64,000 nucleotides of DNA, taken from positions 96,722 through 160,721 of the forward strand of contig CAZPHS010000001.1 of the NCBI GenBank assembly GCA_964586785.1, read 5' to 3'. Positions 61,298-64,000 of this stretch are shown here, piece by piece. Both the position numbers and the translations under genes were made by a program. The notes below the pieces were generated by a model. It did not search any database. It was not told the origin of the DNA and saw only the letters and a list, made by a program, of their open reading frames with translations. The first letter of the stretch is position 1. Each line of letters begins with the position of its first letter. The DNA is from SZUA-584 sp041656035 (lineage in GTDB: Bacteria; Bacillota; Clostridia; Christensenellales; SZUA-584).

Positions 61298-62258
61298 GCA
61301 TTCTTCCGTTTTGCTTTACGAGACGGTTTCGGCGCTTAAGTTAAAACCGGGAATGACAGTTGCGGACGGCACGCTGGGGGGCGGCGGGCACGCGCTTGAG
61401 ATATTAAAGCGCATAACGCCCGGCGGGCGGCTTATAGGGATAGACAAAGACGAATACGCCCTTTGCGCCGCGAAGAAAAAGCTTTCGGCATACAAAGAAA
61501 ACACGGTATACGTACACGGCGATTTTAAAGATATCAAAGCCTTGCTGTTGGGGCTTGATATAGAAGGTTTGGACGGAGCGGTGCTTGATATAGGGGTCTC
61601 GTCGTTCCAGCTCGACCAATGTGACAGGGGGTTCTCATATAAACAAGATTCAAGGCTCGATATGCGCATGGACACGCGACAGCGGACGTGCGCGGCGGAC
61701 ATAATAGCGGATTATACGCAAAGAGACCTTGAACGGATTTTACGTGATTACGGTGAGGAAAGATGGGCCGCGAGAATAGCGGCGTTCATTGTGAGGGAAC
61801 GCGGTATTCGGCCCATTGATACCACCGGTCGTCTCGTGGAAGTTGTAAAGATGGCGGTTCCAAGCGGCGCGCGAGGCGGACGGCATCCGGCGCGCAAAAC
61901 TTTTCAGGCCTTGCGCATAGAGGTGAACGGAGAGCTTGAGGCATTAAAGACGGCTCTGCCCGAGTTCGCGGGGGCGCTGAAAAACGGGGCGCGGCTGGCC
62001 GTTATCACATTTCATTCTTTGGAAGACAGAATAGTCAAACAGGAATTTACGCGTATGGCGGCACCGTGCGTATGCCCGCCTTCATTTCCTGTCTGTGTCT
62101 GCGGCAAGATATCTTTGGGAAGTGTGGTAACAAAAAAGCCCATACTGCCTTCGCGGACGGAAGTGGAACAAAACAGCAGGGCGAGAAGCGCCAAGCTTCG
62201 CGTTTTTATGGTTACAGGCAAGGGGGATACCAATGCAGTGCGCTCAAAGAAAATATGA
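61287..62258 (+). CDS. rsmH: 16S rRNA m4C1402 methyltransferase RsmH (MraW)
   Basis: Methylates N4 of cytidine 1402 in 16S rRNA using AdoMet. The 323 residues show the AdoMet loop DGTLGGGGHALEIL, LDIGVSSFQLD, the RGFSYK segment, GGRHPARKTFQALRIEVN and the C-terminal ITFHSLEDRIVK. The ATG at 61287 gives the conserved MAFEHSSVLL start; an upstream TTG is unsupported. It overlaps mraZ by 11 bases and ftsL by 26 bases. Confidence 0.97.
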   Translation: MAFEHSSVLLYETVSALKLKPGMTVADGTLGGGGHALEILKRITPGGRLIGIDKDEYALCAAKKKLSAYKENTVYVHGDFKDIKALLLGLDIEGLDGAVLDIGVSSFQLDQCDRGFSYKQDSRLDMRMDTRQRTCAADIIADYTQRDLERILRDYGEERWAARIAAFIVRERGIRPIDTTGRLVEVVKMAVPSGARGGRHPARKTFQALRIEVNGELEALKTALPEFAGALKNGARLAVITFHSLEDRIVKQEFTRMAAPCVCPPSFPVCVCGKISLGSVVTKKPILPSRTEVEQNSRARSAKLRVFMVTGKGDTNAVRSKKI

Positions 62259-62724
62259 TTATACATACGCCCCGAATATAAACAAAAAAAGAAAAGTCAA
62301 TATGCGCGGAAACGTCGCATATATTAATAATAATAATTTTCTTTGCGAAAGCGGCAGTTCAAACGGGCGGCAAAAACCGGCTGTAAAGAAAACCGGCGTA
62401 TACAAGCGTCCGGCGCCGGTACGCGTAACGGATTGCGTACAAAAAAAGCGCAAGGGGCTCGCGTCAACGCTTACGGTTATTTTTATAGGTTTTTGCGCGC
62501 TGGCGCTTCTTGTGTCAAGACACGCCGAAATAGTGCGGATTGGCTTGCAAAATAACGAGTTGACGCAAAAGATAAGCGCGCTTGAAACAAAGGCGGAGGA
62601 TTTAAAGCTGGAGATGGAGCTGCGCGGCACTTTAGAATCGGTTGCCGCGACAGCGCGGCAGCGGCTGGGAATGACTTATCCGCTGAACAACCAAAGGATG
62701 AATATTGACTTAAACGGAGGATAA
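62233..62724 (+). CDS. ftsL: Cell division protein FtsL
   Basis: A 163-residue bitopic membrane protein: a basic cytoplasmic part (1-80), one membrane helix (about 79-96, TLTVIFIGFCALALLVS) and an outside coiled coil (about 105-140) ending with TARQRLGMTYP, the FtsL/DivIC signature. It stabilises the septal synthase together with DivIC and DivIB. The long N-terminal tail is unusual. AGGGGG precedes the ATG at 62233. Position between rsmH and a PBP supports the call. Confidence 0.88.
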   Translation: MQCAQRKYDYTYAPNINKKRKVNMRGNVAYINNNNFLCESGSSNGRQKPAVKKTGVYKRPAPVRVTDCVQKKRKGLASTLTVIFIGFCALALLVSRHAEIVRIGLQNNELTQKISALETKAEDLKLEMELRGTLESVAATARQRLGMTYPLNNQRMNIDLNGG

Positions 62725-62762
62725 CAAATATTACCGACGGTACCCGGAAGGAGCGTGGCAGT

Positions 62763-64000
62763 GTGACATTGCCAAGCTTAAAATCAAAAAAGAGGCTGCT
62801 GTTTTTGATGACGGTAGTCGTTGTTCTTTTTTTCGGGCTGGCTGTAAAAATGGGCGTTATAGTATTCGTACAGGGGGATTATCTCAGTGAAAGGGCGCTG
62901 ATACAGCAAACAAGAAATTTGGTTGTATCGGCAAAACGCGGAAGCATACTCGACCGGAACGGAGGCGTGCTGGCCCAAAGCGCCAACGCCGAAACGGTTG
63001 TGCTGCGTCCGGCGGAAATAAAGAAAGGCGATGTTGACGCGACGGTAAGCTTATTGGCGGAAACGCTGGGGCTTAACGAAGAGACGGTGAGAAGCAAGGC
63101 CACGGACGAGACAAAATCTGATGTTTGGCTTGCAAGGCAGATAGATAAGAACGCCGCCGTAATACTGCGCGAGCTTGATTTGCCGGGCGTTCATCTTACG
63201 GTGGATGTAAAGCGATATTACCCGAACAGCGCGTTTTTAACGCAAACGCTCGGGTTTACATCGGTGGACGGCGTCGGTCTTGAGGGAATAGAAGCGTACT
63301 GCGATAAATACCTGTCGGGCAAGAACGGCAAGATAATATCGGAGGCGGACAGGGACGGGCGCGGCATACCGCTTGGGGAAAAAGACTATATAGCGCCTGT
63401 CGACGGCTGCGACGTTGTTCTTACGATTGACGAGGTTATACAAAGCTTTCTTGAAAAATCACTGGAGGAAGCGTATGTACAGCAAAACGCCATAGGCGCG
63501 TGGGGCATAGCGATGGACCCTATGACGGGGGACATACTCGCTATAGGAAATTATCCCGATTACGATTTAAACCATCCGCCCCGAAACGATATGGAAACGC
63601 TCACGGCGCTAACCCGCAACAAGGTGATTACGGACGTCTACGAGCCCGGCTCCACATTCAAAGTGGTTACATGCGCCGCGGCAATTGACTCCGGAGCGAT
63701 ATCTAAAGATTCAACGTTCTACTGCGCGGGTTTTGAGATAGTTGAGGGACAGCAGATAAAATGCTGGCGTTATCCGCGCACTCACGGTCATCAGACGCTT
63801 TTTGAGGCGGCGCAGAACTCGTGCAACGCGGCGTTTATGAAAATGGGGCTCGCAATGGGAACCGAAACTTTCTATGATTACATACATAAGTTCGGTTTCG
63901 GCAGGCAGACGGGAATCACATTCCCTTCCGACCAGGGCGGAATACTCATGGCGGAAAAATATGTGCGAAACAGTGACCTCGCCCGCATAGCGTTCGGGCA
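62763..64000 (+). CDS. Penicillin-binding protein FtsI/SpoVD, 3'-truncated
   Basis: Class B peptidoglycan transpeptidase of division or sporulation. A GTG start at 62763 with GGAAGGAG 9 bases before it opens a frame that runs off the window. Visible: membrane helix (about 14-36), the PBP dimerisation domain from SAKRGSILDRNGGVLA, and the transpeptidase domain with the active-site YEPGSTFKVVT (Ser-x-x-Lys) and the second motif QNSCNAAF (Ser-x-Asn). The KTG motif lies beyond the end. Whether it is FtsI or SpoVD cannot be told without the C-terminal PASTA region. The cluster position after ftsL fits both. Confidence 0.93.
   Translation, partial: MTLPSLKSKKRLLFLMTVVVVLFFGLAVKMGVIVFVQGDYLSERALIQQTRNLVVSAKRGSILDRNGGVLAQSANAETVVLRPAEIKKGDVDATVSLLAETLGLNEETVRSKATDETKSDVWLARQIDKNAAVILRELDLPGVHLTVDVKRYYPNSAFLTQTLGFTSVDGVGLEGIEAYCDKYLSGKNGKIISEADRDGRGIPLGEKDYIAPVDGCDVVLTIDEVIQSFLEKSLEEAYVQQNAIGAWGIAMDPMTGDILAIGNYPDYDLNHPPRNDMETLTALTRNKVITDVYEPGSTFKVVTCAAAIDSGAISKDSTFYCAGFEIVEGQQIKCWRYPRTHGHQTLFEAAQNSCNAAFMKMGLAMGTETFYDYIHKFGFGRQTGITFPSDQGGILMAEKYVRNSDLARIAFG

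Overview
The window reads as a chromosomal segment of a Gram-positive, spore-forming-type Bacillota, most likely an uncultured member of the Clostridia. Supporting this are the mraZ-rsmH-ftsL-spoVD/ftsI order at the right end, the sporulation-type protease LonB beside Lon, GerMN lipoproteins, many lipoprotein signal peptides, a type IV pilus locus without an outer-membrane secretin, and strong AGGAG-type ribosome binding sites. Taxonomy below class level cannot be told from the sequence alone.

Left part (1-22.5 kb): the 3' end of ackA; a glycolysis/TCA operon pgk-tpiA-gpmI-icd with a SEC-C protein; a tRNA cluster (Leu-Gly-Lys) disturbed by 151-bp tandem repeats that carry the 3' end of tRNA-Gly; a DUF6034-type lipoprotein gene broken by an in-frame stop; a SIMPL-domain protein; a frameshifted GtrA gene; lonB; a convergent metallophosphoesterase-engB-lon operon; degV and a GIY-YIG gene; and a two-component system followed by two GerMN lipoproteins.

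Centre (22.57-44.62 kb): a 22,039-bp element bounded by exact 15-bp direct repeats splits an asparagine-synthase-like gene (asnB) inside its conserved SGECADE motif. A large serine recombinase ends directly beside the left repeat. Removing one repeat plus the element restores a continuous 610-codon asnB frame. The cargo is a small ORF upstream of the recombinase, a WYL regulator, a FapA/DUF342 protein, a full type IV pilus operon (pilB-T-C-A, then pilD, minor pilins and pilMNO), a type III-like restriction-modification pair that looks more AT-rich than its surroundings, a lipoprotein and a DUF3810 membrane protein with an HExxH motif. There are no phage structural, conjugation or replication genes. 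The layout resembles excisable elements such as skin in sigK, but with a pilus machine and R-M as cargo. The interrupted AsnB also lacks the catalytic Cys2 and the normal PP-loop. I regard this as the most notable system in the window.

Right part (44.6-64 kb): the 5' half of asnB; an ECF transporter S component, MBL-fold hydrolase, comEC and holA operon; rpsT with a TTG start; a zinc-ribbon membrane protein and its decaying tandem copy; a seven-gene envelope cluster (CotH kinase/lamin-tail protein, VTC-type polymerase, DUF4956, GT2-GtrA fusion, phosphodiester glycosidase, small membrane protein, DUF368 transporter); and the start of the division and cell-wall cluster, headed by three 10-bp-phased GTGGG MraZ boxes. 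The last gene, a penicillin-binding protein, runs off the end.

All calls rest on reading the sequence and its translations. No database search was run.
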